Positions 9,058 through 17,707 of a stretch of DNA of 61,499 bases are shown one piece after another. The stretch spans positions 1-61,499 of the forward strand of contig CAKTYZ010000020.1 of NCBI GenBank assembly GCA_934635225.1. Reading direction: 5' to 3'. The DNA comes from an uncultured Kiritimatiellota bacterium (GTDB lineage Bacteria; Verrucomicrobiota; Kiritimatiellia; RFP12; UBA1067). The notes beneath the pieces were generated by a model, which saw nothing but the letters and a program-made list of their open reading frames with translations, made no database searches and was not told the origin of the DNA. Every line of letters begins with the position of its first letter. Position 1 is the first letter of the stretch. Made by a program: the position numbers and the translations under genes.

Positions 9058-11041
9058 ATGAAAGAAAAAACGTTGTGCAAGACGGCGATAGCCGCAATTA
9101 TAGCCTCTCTGCTGGGGGGGGGGGGGGGCGTTCGCAGTACCTGCCTACACGAACATCTGGACAGGGGCGTCCGACGAGAATCCGTCTTGGTGGGGTGTGT
9201 CTGCCAACTGGCGGGTTGAACATGATGTCGCGACCACGACGCCCGCTTCAGCCGTTCCGACGGCGGAGAGCCTCGTGAAGCTGCAGAAGACGGCGACCGT
9301 CACGGTTTCGCCCGCCGGAACCTATGCGGCAGGCCCGACCCTGTTCGCCGCCGGCGAGCAATGGAAAACGCTGTCCGTCGAGATACCCGAAGGTTCGACG
9401 CTTTCCCTCGAAGGCGCGGACAACACGTCTGCACTCGGCACGATGGGCTGGCAGGACGGCAACCCGGGCAACAAGGTGACGATCGACGTCAACGGCGGCA
9501 CGCTGAACGTCTCGCAGAAGGCGCTCCTCCTGCATCCGACCATGACCGGCGTGACTGGCACGGGAGGAAACTGGATCCACGTGCGCAACGGCGGCCAGAT
9601 GGCCCTGTCGGGCCAGGCGACGCTCCGCATGTGGGGCGGCTCGTCCGCTGACAGTCAGGGTCGCGGAACCTACACGAATGTCATTGACGTGTTGGCGGGT
9701 TCGACGCTGGAGTTGCGAGACGGCGCGTGCCTGGACATGGGCGGCGAGGTCAGCCGGCAAGAGGGCCGCTTGCATACGGGCGGTATGTACTGCGGTGCGG
9801 GCTGGGTGAACGTGAAAGGCGGCAGAATCGTCTCCGTCAATCCGACGTTTGACGCGCCAATCTACATGGCGAGCCACGAAAACGCGGGCATCGGCGCCTA
9901 TCTGTCGATTACCGAGGGCGGTTTGGTCGATCTCGGCGGCAAGAGTCTCTATCAGCGCGTCCGCAACACGAATGTCGTGACGGTCGCGTCGGGCGGCGTC
10001 CTCACGAACTTTACGCTGTCCGTCCAGGGCGGCGGCGAGACGGACGCGCGGCACCACAGCCTTCTCGACATCGATGGCGGCGTGGTGTGGATGGACGACG
10101 TGCTGTTCGGCACGGTCGATCCGAGCGGGATGAAGACAAGTGCGCGGATGACGTTCCGCATACGTGGCGCGGATTCCCTGGTTTCGGTCAACGGCTGGAA
10201 AGGGTTCAACAGTTGGTACACGAGCGCGGCGGCGGCGCCGGTCTTCTTTGACTTCCGCCTGAAGGCGCATACGGACCGTGCGGGCGATTTCGAGGTGAAG
10301 CCTGTCCGTACCCGCACGCCGATCTGGAACGATGGTTCGGTCAGGACGATTCCCGGCGTCTGGCGCCTGTCGCCCGAGGGCGGCCTGCAGATCGTCCACC
10401 GCGACTCGTTCGAGCTTCTCTGCCGCGCCTGGGACGGCTGGGATACGGAGGGCGACAACGGGTATGTGCCCAAGCTGCCTGTGGCGGACGCAACCTATGG
10501 TGGCTTCGTCGGCGAGGATCTGTGGGCGACGAACACGGTCATGCTGAGCGAAGACCGCTGGCAGGGCCTTGTCGGGAGCCGTAACGCCTACACCTTCGGC
10601 GTGACGCTCAGGGACGAGGCGAAGCTGGAGGACGGCGTGGCGCTGGAAGTGGCGCGTCCGCGCGGCTGGCTCGCGCTGCCCAAGTTCAAGGCGCGGCAGG
10701 TCAATCCGGAGTGTGTCAGGCGCATCTCGCTGCGTCTCGGCCTTGAGGCGCCGGCGGACGGCACGCTGGATCTTGACGGCATCGTCTCGCGCCTTCAGGC
10801 GGCCGGACACGACAGTGCGTGCAAGGACGAGACCGTCACGGGCTACAATGTGCGGATCGACCTGCCGCTGGAAGATCTTGCCGCGAACGTCGAGACGGAC
10901 AAGGTTCTGCTCGATTTCGTCTCGTGCGAGACGCTGGGCCAGGCGGTCGGCGCGCAGGCGATGACGACGAACGCGCTCATCCGCGTGGCGACGGTCGAGC
11001 ACGTGAAGGTCGAGCGGGGCCTCTGCGTGATCGTCAAGTGA
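9058..11041 (+). CDS. Secreted beta-helix/autotransporter-like surface protein, off-frame at a poly-G tract
   Basis: An ATG at 9058 with an ACAGGAG ribosome-binding site begins a good signal peptide (KTAIAAIIASLL). A run of 15 G follows directly; as read, it shifts the frame and translation would stop near 9220. In the next frame the mature protein runs uninterrupted to 11041, starting AFAVPAYTN IWTGASDENPSW, the autotransporter-associated strand motif. With 14 or 17 G the two parts join in frame (about 660 residues). The mature part is Gly/Thr/Asn-rich beta-helix with repeated INGG-like turns (VNGGTLNV, VKGGRIVS, ASGGVLTN). A surface adhesin or matrix protein is likely; no beta-barrel translocator is visible. 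Either phase variation or a homopolymer sequencing error explains the frame break. Confidence 0.75.
9114..9128 (+). repeat. 15-G homopolymer tract inside a signal-peptide coding region
   Basis: Fifteen consecutive G residues sit at codons 19-24 of the secreted protein gene, between the hydrophobic core of the signal peptide and its cleavage region. Removing one G restores the frame. This position is typical of contingency loci that switch by slipped-strand mispairing. Confidence 0.9.
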
Positions 11042-11081
11042 TCATTGAAGTAAAGAAGTTCACGAGAAAGGAACGAGAGAC

Positions 11082-13412
11082 ATGATGACAAACCTGAAAA
11101 TGACAATGGGCGCCGTCTGCGCGGCGCTTGCGCTGACGACGGCGGCGACGGCTGCCGCGACGCCGGACTGGCCGCGCGCCGACTACCCGGACCACATGAA
11201 GCGCTGGCCGCAGCTCAAGGGCGTGATGCTCGGAGCGACCGGCGAAACGGAGTTCAAGGATTTGCGCCGGATGGGTGCGACGCTCGTCCGCTACCAGATG
11301 GCGAACGAGTGGAAGAACTTCACGGCCCTCGCGGAGAAGAACAAGACGGACGCCGCCGCCGAATACCACAAGTGGCTGGACGGGCGGCTCGACCACCTGG
11401 AGAAGATGCTCGGCTGGTCGCGCAAGTACGGCATCAAGATCTGCGTCGACCTGCACACGCACATCGGCGGGCTGACGAAAGAGGAATACAACTCCGACAT
11501 GATCTTCGTCGAGAAGAAGTACGAGGACCTGCTCGTCGCGACCTGGGAGAAGATCGCGCGACGCTTCAAGGGCAATCAGGACGCGATCTACGGCTACGAC
11601 CTCTTCAACGAGCCGATCGACCGCGAGAACGAACTGACGACGACGTCGTGGCGCGCGGTGATCTGCCGGACGGTCGAGGCCATTCGCGCGATCGACCCCG
11701 ACACGCCCATCGTCATCGAGCCGAACTGCAACGCCTCGCCGCGCGGATTCGACGTGAAGAACCCGTATGGGCTGAAGGGCTTTGAGCCGCTGCCGTACGG
11801 CAACCTCATCTACTCCGTGCATATCTACCAGCCGATGGGCTTCACGCACCAGGGCCTCTTCCAGAAGAAGGAGGATTACAAGCCGATGCCGTATCCGAGC
11901 GCGAACGCGAAGGCGGATCCGAACCGCAAGCGGTATCCCGGCGACCTCGGCAAGGACAGCGGCCAGACGGAGGTCTGGGACAAGGAATTCGTGCGCCGTG
12001 AGATTCAGAGCGTGCGCGACTTCCAGCTGCGAACCGGCGCGCGCATCTTCGTCGGGGAGTTTTCCGCCGCCGCCTATGCGCCGGGCGCCGACAGGTATCT
12101 CGAGGACCTTTGCTCGCTCTTCCTCGAATACGGCTGGGACTGGACGTATCACGCCTTCCGCGAGGCGACCTGCTGGAGCGTCGAGCACGAAGGGGCGAGT
12201 TTCTCTGAGCTCAAGCCCGCGCAGAAGAAGACCAACCGCCAGAAGATCCTCGAGAAGTACATGAAGGACGACCGCATCCAGGGCTATGTCGCCGGCACGG
12301 TCAAGTACCCGGAACGGCTGTCGCCCGAAAAGCGCTTCCGCGGCGCGGGCATCCCCTACGCGAACGAATTGAAGGGCATTCCGGATGCGGCGGCGCTCGG
12401 CATGAATCTTGTCCGCTGCGGATTCAACGGCATGTGGCCCAAGGACGCGAACGGGCGTGCGTACGAGACGGACAGCGCCGCGATCGCGCAGTATCTCGCC
12501 AACGTCGACCGGCACATCCTCTACATGAAGGAAGTGCTGGATACGGCGCAGGCGAACGGCATCAAGGTTGCCGTGCTGGGGCCGAAGCCGGGCAAGTGGA
12601 CGACGCGCGAGGAGTATGGCGAGCATCCCTACTTTCAGGATATTGAACTTGTCGGCGCGTTTCGGGAGGCGTGGCAGCGCATCGCGTGCGCGTTCAAGGG
12701 GCATCCCGCCGTCTACGGCTACGACATCGTCAACGAGCCGCTTAATCGCGAGTTCTCCTATGACCGCATCCACCACCGCGACTTCATGATTCTCATGGCG
12801 CGCGCCATCCGGGAAATCGACCCCGACGTGACGCTGATCGTGGAAGCCAACGCGGACGGCTCGCCGGCGGGCTTTGACTGCAAGTCGCGCTACAACTTCG
12901 TCGCGATGACGCCAATCCCGTTCGACAACGTGATCTACTCCGTCCATGTCTACCAGCCGATGGGCTTTACCCATCAGGGCATCGGACAGAAGAAGGACGC
13001 CTACCTGCACCATTCGTATCCGACGACGCAGGCGAAGCTGGACGAGAACCGCAAACGCTACCCCGGCGACCTCGGCAAGGACAGCGGCAAGGTCGAGTCG
13101 TGGAACAAGGAGTATGTCCGCCGCGAGATTCAGACGGTGCGCGAGTTCCAACTCAAGTATGGCGTGCGCATCTGGGTTGGCGAGTTCTCGGCGGCCGGAT
13201 GGACGGACGGCGGCGACCGCTATCTGCAGGACGTCACCGACCTCTTCGAGGAATACGGCTGGGACTACGCCTACCATGCGTTCCGCGAGAACGTCATCTG
13301 GTCGCTCGAGCACGAGGGCGACGAGAATGCGAGCCTGCGCAAGGCGGAGCAGGAGACGCCGCGCATGAAGGTGATGAAGGCCAAGTGGGCGCTGAACGCG
13401 AACGCGAAATAG
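11082..13412 (+). CDS. Secreted protein with two tandem GH5-type cellulase-like domains
   Basis: The 776-residue protein has a signal peptide (about 1-25) and two homologous GH5-like TIM barrels (about 30-390 and 400-770). Each keeps the acid/base NEP motif (YDLFNEPIDRE near 171 and YDIVNEPLNRE near 550) and the nucleophile Glu in VGEFSAA (near 325 and 700). Both also share an unusual block, SVHIYQPMGFTHQG, and PGDLGKDSG. GH5 enzymes are endo-acting on beta-glucans, mannans or similar chains. The second domain looks like an internal duplication with enough divergence for a different specificity. A GAAAGGAACGAG ribosome-binding site precedes ATG ATG at 11082; either could be used. Confidence 0.85.
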   Translation: MMTNLKMTMGAVCAALALTTAATAAATPDWPRADYPDHMKRWPQLKGVMLGATGETEFKDLRRMGATLVRYQMANEWKNFTALAEKNKTDAAAEYHKWLDGRLDHLEKMLGWSRKYGIKICVDLHTHIGGLTKEEYNSDMIFVEKKYEDLLVATWEKIARRFKGNQDAIYGYDLFNEPIDRENELTTTSWRAVICRTVEAIRAIDPDTPIVIEPNCNASPRGFDVKNPYGLKGFEPLPYGNLIYSVHIYQPMGFTHQGLFQKKEDYKPMPYPSANAKADPNRKRYPGDLGKDSGQTEVWDKEFVRREIQSVRDFQLRTGARIFVGEFSAAAYAPGADRYLEDLCSLFLEYGWDWTYHAFREATCWSVEHEGASFSELKPAQKKTNRQKILEKYMKDDRIQGYVAGTVKYPERLSPEKRFRGAGIPYANELKGIPDAAALGMNLVRCGFNGMWPKDANGRAYETDSAAIAQYLANVDRHILYMKEVLDTAQANGIKVAVLGPKPGKWTTREEYGEHPYFQDIELVGAFREAWQRIACAFKGHPAVYGYDIVNEPLNREFSYDRIHHRDFMILMARAIREIDPDVTLIVEANADGSPAGFDCKSRYNFVAMTPIPFDNVIYSVHVYQPMGFTHQGIGQKKDAYLHHSYPTTQAKLDENRKRYPGDLGKDSGKVESWNKEYVRREIQTVREFQLKYGVRIWVGEFSAAGWTDGGDRYLQDVTDLFEEYGWDYAYHAFRENVIWSLEHEGDENASLRKAEQETPRMKVMKAKWALNANAK

Positions 13413-13424
13413 GCGGAGGACCTC

Positions 13425-15092
13425 ATGCGGCTGAACAGACGCGAGTTCATCGGTTTTGCGGCGGCCGGCGCGGCCGGGGCTGCCGGGGCAGGACTTCCCG
13501 CGCCGGCGCGCCGTGCGCGCCCGCCCGTCCTGGACTACTGGTGCACCTGGAGCGCGCAGGCGGCGCTCCGCGCCGGGGCGGACGGCTGGAAGCCGCAGCT
13601 GCCGCGATTCCCCGGCGACCAGGGGATGCCGGGCGTCCGCGACAACCTTGACGAGGAGGTCCTCTTCGGTCCGCGCGGACTCGTGAACCTCTATCCCGAA
13701 AGTCGCTCCCGGCTGAACTTTGTCATGGACGACGGCTGGGACGTGCCCTACGGCGCCGACCCGTCGAAGGGCGACGATTTCCGATTCTCGTCGCTGGAGC
13801 CGGATCCTGTGCGCTTCCCGTCCTTCAAGGGGACGCCGGGGGAGCGGTTGAAGGCGCTGGCTGATCGTGTGCGCGGAGCCGGCTGGGCGGGCCTCGGGCT
13901 TTGGGTCGCCTGCCAGGCTTCGGGCAAGGACCTGTGGGATGGCACCGCAGACGATCCGCGCGTCCGCGACCAGATCAAGCGCAAGCTCGACTGGTGCGCG
14001 GAGGCGGGCGTCGCCTACTGGAAAGTCGACTGGGGCCGCCACGTCTGGAGCCCGGCCTTCCGCGCGATGATGTCCGACCTGCGCGACGCGGCGTATCCCG
14101 CGCTCGTCATCGAGCACTGCCGGAGCTTCAGCAACGCGCTCAACGGCCGCATCGGTGCGCACCGCCGTGCGGACGGTTCGTGGGACGTCACGGGCCCAAA
14201 CGGCCGCATGGTCGGCAATTCCGAGTATGAGGCCGTCAAGAAGGACATCCGGGCGATCCTCGCGGCGTCCGACGTCTTCCGCACGTACGATGTCGTGAAC
14301 CCGCTGTCGCTGGCGACCACGCTGGAGCGCGCGGCGTGGACATGCGCACTGGCGGACGAGCTTGCGGCGCGTGTCGTCATCAATGTCGAGGACGAACTGT
14401 ATGCCGCCGCCGCGCTCGGCTTCGCGATGGGCGTCATGCGGCATCCGGTCCCGAGGCAGCCTGCGGTTTCGTTGCCGGGCGACGACGCGCACCGGCTCGC
14501 GGAAGTCCGTCGCGCCGTCGCGTGGCGCGCCCTGTCGCCCGCCTTCGGTTCCGACCGGGGGGCGAGACTCGCGTTTTCGGACGAGACGATTGCCGAGTCT
14601 TATCATTTCCGCCCCGGCGACACCTGGTGGAACGTGGTGGAGAACGGCACGTTCGGGCAGCGCGCGCCGGCGCGGATGGCGCGCGGCTGCCCGCTCCCGG
14701 ACGTGACGCGGCGCGGCGACGGCGTGCCGTTCGTTCTCGCGAGCCGCAATCCCGGCACGGGGGCGATCGCCGTCGCGGCGCTCCCCGTCCTGACGGCGGC
14801 GGGCGGACGGCGGACGCCGCCGGCCGATGTCGCGCTGGACGTCGCGGCGGATGCGGAGGTTCCGGTCGCCGTGTTCGGCGAGCTGGCGTCCTTGCGTCTG
14901 CGGGCCTCGCGGTCGCCCGCACGGGTGACGGTCGCCGACCTCGCGGGCGGCGAGCCGCATGACATGACGGGGCTCTGCTCCTTTGACGGCGGCTGGCTTC
15001 GCCTGCCGGGCGACAGGCTGTCGCAAATCGGCGCGGCGTGCAACGGGCTCGGCGACCGCTCGTCTTCCGGCGCGCTCGTGCGCGTCTCGTGA
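13425..15092 (+). CDS. Tat-exported alpha-galactosidase-like (GH27/GH36-type) hydrolase
   Basis: The 555-residue protein starts with NRREFIGFAAAGAAGAAG, a Tat signal. The barrel shows FVMDDGWDVPYG (about residues 103-114), YWKVDWGRHVW near 200 with the candidate nucleophile Asp, and a C-terminal beta domain. The pattern fits clan GH-D alpha-galactosidase relatives. The locus therefore holds a Sec-exported and a Tat-exported member of this fold. The Tat route suggests folding or metal/cofactor acquisition before export, which is not expected for this family. The gene follows the GH5 gene by 12 nt, with GGAGG just before the ATG. Exact substrate unknown. Confidence 0.78.
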   Translation: MRLNRREFIGFAAAGAAGAAGAGLPAPARRARPPVLDYWCTWSAQAALRAGADGWKPQLPRFPGDQGMPGVRDNLDEEVLFGPRGLVNLYPESRSRLNFVMDDGWDVPYGADPSKGDDFRFSSLEPDPVRFPSFKGTPGERLKALADRVRGAGWAGLGLWVACQASGKDLWDGTADDPRVRDQIKRKLDWCAEAGVAYWKVDWGRHVWSPAFRAMMSDLRDAAYPALVIEHCRSFSNALNGRIGAHRRADGSWDVTGPNGRMVGNSEYEAVKKDIRAILAASDVFRTYDVVNPLSLATTLERAAWTCALADELAARVVINVEDELYAAAALGFAMGVMRHPVPRQPAVSLPGDDAHRLAEVRRAVAWRALSPAFGSDRGARLAFSDETIAESYHFRPGDTWWNVVENGTFGQRAPARMARGCPLPDVTRRGDGVPFVLASRNPGTGAIAVAALPVLTAAGGRRTPPADVALDVAADAEVPVAVFGELASLRLRASRSPARVTVADLAGGEPHDMTGLCSFDGGWLRLPGDRLSQIGAACNGLGDRSSSGALVRVS

Positions 15093-15123
15093 AATCACGA
15101 ATCGAAGAAAGAATGCCTGAACT

Positions 15124-16755
15124 ATGAAAAAGCTGTTGTTGACACTGTTTGCATCGTGCGCTGCCTTGATGGTTGCTTGTGCCGGGGATTCGCAAGGCGG
15201 ACGAGTGGTGAACCCCGTCCGTCTTGCGGTTGTGGGCGGGGCGGACGCCTGTGCGCCGTCCGCCCGGACGGCGACCGTTCTTTGGGAACGGACGGTGCCG
15301 TGCCGCGTGGACGCGTATGCGGTCGCGGGCGGCGGCGTCCTGGCCGGGCAAGACGAAAAGAATGACGTCTACTCGCAGTTGACGCGTGTCTTTTCCTCGG
15401 GCACGAACTACGGGATGGTCGTCGTCTGGTGTTCGGACGAGGCGGTGCCTTCCGGCGATGCGCTTCAGACGCAGTTCCGCCGGCTGACCGCCCTCGTCCG
15501 CGAAAAGGCGCCGCGCTGTTCGCTCGTGCTGTTCACGCCGTGCGCCCTGCCGCTGAATGCGGAGAAGGACGCCGCGCGGAAGGCGCTCGCCGCCGCGCTC
15601 TTCCGCACGGCCTCGGATCTTTCGGTCTCCATTCTCGACTTCGCGCGGGACGTCCGCTTCCCGGCGGAGGACGCGGCGGCGCATTTCGCGGCCGACGGCA
15701 CGGCGCTTTCCGAGAAGGGGTATGCCTTCGTCGGCGACTGGCAGGCGAAGTACCTGCGCTACATCCATTCCGTCGGCTGGGGCGTCGATCCCGCGTTTGT
15801 GCATCCCAAGGCCGAACAGGAGCGGATGGCGCGGCGGACGCAGCGGCTGCACGACGCCAAGTGGGGCGTCTTCAACCACTATCTGGGGCACGAGGTGAAG
15901 ACGTCCGCCGCGTGGGAGGCGAAGGTGAATTCCTTCGACGTCAAGAAAGTCGCCGATCAGCTGGAGGCGGTCGGCGCGCGGTTCTACTTCATCACGCTGA
16001 TGCAGGGCCGCCGCTGGATGTGCGCGCCGAACGCGACCTATGACCGTATCGCGGGAACGAAGCCGGGCGAAGCCTGCTCGACGCGCGACCTGCCGATGGA
16101 GCTTGCGGAGGAGCTTTTCCGCCGCAACATCGACCTCTACCTCTACTATACGGGCGACGGGCCGTATCTGGACAAGGCGATCGGCCCGCGCTTCGGCTAC
16201 ACGGAGCCGCGCTTTGTGGGCGTGACGCGTCCCTTTGTCGAGAAATGGGCGTCCGTCCTGGAGGAGTATGCCGTCCGCTACGGCGATCGCGTCAAGGGCT
16301 GGTGGATCGACGGGTGCTTTGCGGACTACCTGTGCTATACGGACGACCTGCTGGCGCCGTACCGCGCGGCGATTTTGAAGGGGAACCCGAACGCGCTTGT
16401 CGCCATGAACAACGGCGTGAAGGACTGCCTGTCGCGCTACACGCCGCACGCGGACTTCACGGCGGGCGAGCTGAACGACTTCTACTGCGTGCCGCCGGGA
16501 CGGTTCATCGACGGGGCGCAGGCGTTCGCGCTCATTCCCCTCGGCGCGTGGGGGCGTGACGGCTCGCCGAACTGGGGCGGCCCGGGCGCGAAGCGGACGG
16601 CCGACTACGTGGCGGACTACGTGCGGCTCGTCAACGCCAACGGCGGCGTCGTCGCGATCGACGTCAAGGTCAACAGGGACGGCTCGTGGCTGCCGGAGCA
16701 GATGGAAGTCCTGAAGGCGGTGGGCCACGCCGCCGGCACGCTGAAGGCCAAGTGA
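15124..16755 (+). CDS. Lipoprotein with SGNH-like N-terminal and alpha-fucosidase-like C-terminal domain
   Basis: The 543-residue protein begins with a lipoprotein signal (LMVAC at 16-20). Residues about 30-205 resemble a degenerate SGNH/GDSL hydrolase: VVGGADAC at the first block and alternating strands and helices. Residues about 220-540 resemble the GH29-like barrel: KWGVFNHYLGH, a KGWWIDGCF motif with the expected nucleophile Asp, and YCVPPGRFIDG. The combination suggests an enzyme removing both an ester group and a terminal sugar, such as fucose, though SGNH catalytic Ser/His are not clear. A decayed paralogue lies at 24983-25869 in the same locus. Confidence 0.72.
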   Translation: MKKLLLTLFASCAALMVACAGDSQGGRVVNPVRLAVVGGADACAPSARTATVLWERTVPCRVDAYAVAGGGVLAGQDEKNDVYSQLTRVFSSGTNYGMVVVWCSDEAVPSGDALQTQFRRLTALVREKAPRCSLVLFTPCALPLNAEKDAARKALAAALFRTASDLSVSILDFARDVRFPAEDAAAHFAADGTALSEKGYAFVGDWQAKYLRYIHSVGWGVDPAFVHPKAEQERMARRTQRLHDAKWGVFNHYLGHEVKTSAAWEAKVNSFDVKKVADQLEAVGARFYFITLMQGRRWMCAPNATYDRIAGTKPGEACSTRDLPMELAEELFRRNIDLYLYYTGDGPYLDKAIGPRFGYTEPRFVGVTRPFVEKWASVLEEYAVRYGDRVKGWWIDGCFADYLCYTDDLLAPYRAAILKGNPNALVAMNNGVKDCLSRYTPHADFTAGELNDFYCVPPGRFIDGAQAFALIPLGAWGRDGSPNWGGPGAKRTADYVADYVRLVNANGGVVAIDVKVNRDGSWLPEQMEVLKAVGHAAGTLKAK

Positions 16756-16771
16756 TGCCGGGAATCGAAGG

Positions 16772-17707
16772 ATGAAACGAGCGACAATTCTGTTGTGTGC
16801 CGTCTTTGGCTTGGGCGCGGCGTTTGGCGCGCCCGGGGGAAACGCCTTTTTGCACTTGAGCCACGTCCATCGCGGCGGCGGACTCAAGGAAGCTCCTGAC
16901 AACACGTTGGAGACTTTCCTTTGGTGCTGGCGCAACGGATCCGCCGTGGAATGCGACTGCCGGAGGACGAAGGACGGCGTTGGGATCATGCTTCACGATG
17001 ACAATCTGCGGCGTACGGGACGCGGCATTTCAGGCGAACTCGCGGAGAAGTCCGTCTCGCGGACACTCACTTGGGCGGAGATACGTGACGTGGATGTCGG
17101 GTCGTATCTGGGTGGCCAGTTCAAGGGCGAGCGGATCCCGACCATAGAGGCGGTGTTCGCGGCGATGAAGGGGCATCCCACGTGGCTTTGCATGGTGGAC
17201 GAGAAGGGCGCAGGGCCGGAAGCGATCGCGAAGGCGGCTGTCGCGGCGGGCGTTCAGGATCAAGTCTACTATACGGGGCCGAGCCATGACAAGATTCTGG
17301 AGTGGAACAGGATTCTGCCCGGCGGCAAGTCGCTCCTTTGGCTGGGCGCATGGCCTCGCAATCACGGACCCGAGGAGCGGGAGCGGGCGGACGGCTGGTT
17401 TCGCCGGGAGATGGCAAAACTTCGCGCGCGCAAGTTCAAGTTCATCTCGTGCGCATCCATTCACTCTTACTACGACCCGACTGACACGGCAGACCCGTTC
17501 GTGCCTTCGTCGGTCGTCCTCAAGGAGATTGTCGACGAGTTCCACCAGCAGGGCATCCCCGTCGTCTCGATCCCTTTTCAGGGCGGGGACAAGGAGGAAG
17601 CCTACTTCAAGCTTCGTGAGCTCGGCTTTGACGGGTTCTCCACGGACTTCCCGTCCGTCATGTTCTCGGTCATCGGAAAGCTGAAATCTAAGGAGAGCGG
17701 AAAATGA
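16772..17707 (+). CDS. Exported glycerophosphodiester phosphodiesterase family protein
   Basis: The 311-residue protein has a short signal peptide (about 1-19). GDPD hallmarks are present: HRGG followed by APDNTLE, VECDCR for the Glu/Asp metal ligands, and MLHDD. Late blocks WLCMVDEKG and GFSTDFPS complete the barrel. GDPDs cleave glycerophosphodiesters to glycerol-3-phosphate and an alcohol; many in carbohydrate loci are thought to act on sugar-phosphodiester substrates. The stop overlaps the next start as ATGA, so the two are translationally coupled. Confidence 0.88.
   Translation: MKRATILLCAVFGLGAAFGAPGGNAFLHLSHVHRGGGLKEAPDNTLETFLWCWRNGSAVECDCRRTKDGVGIMLHDDNLRRTGRGISGELAEKSVSRTLTWAEIRDVDVGSYLGGQFKGERIPTIEAVFAAMKGHPTWLCMVDEKGAGPEAIAKAAVAAGVQDQVYYTGPSHDKILEWNRILPGGKSLLWLGAWPRNHGPEERERADGWFRREMAKLRARKFKFISCASIHSYYDPTDTADPFVPSSVVLKEIVDEFHQQGIPVVSIPFQGGDKEEAYFKLRELGFDGFSTDFPSVMFSVIGKLKSKESGK

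Noticed and set aside
9075..9278. Separate 67-codon gene over the poly-G tract
   Set aside because: It is the third frame across the tract with Gly/Arg composition; the signal-peptide frame and the mature-protein frame explain the region better.
13425..15092. Sialidase or polysaccharide lyase
   Set aside because: No Asp-box repeats or lyase motifs; the DDGW and KVDW motifs fit clan GH-D.
11034..15098. Minus-strand open frame of 1354 codons opposite the GH5 and alpha-galactosidase-like genes
   Set aside because: Arg/His/Ala-rich sequence without motifs. High GC at third codon positions of the sense genes removes stops on the other strand; the plus strand has two clear enzymes.
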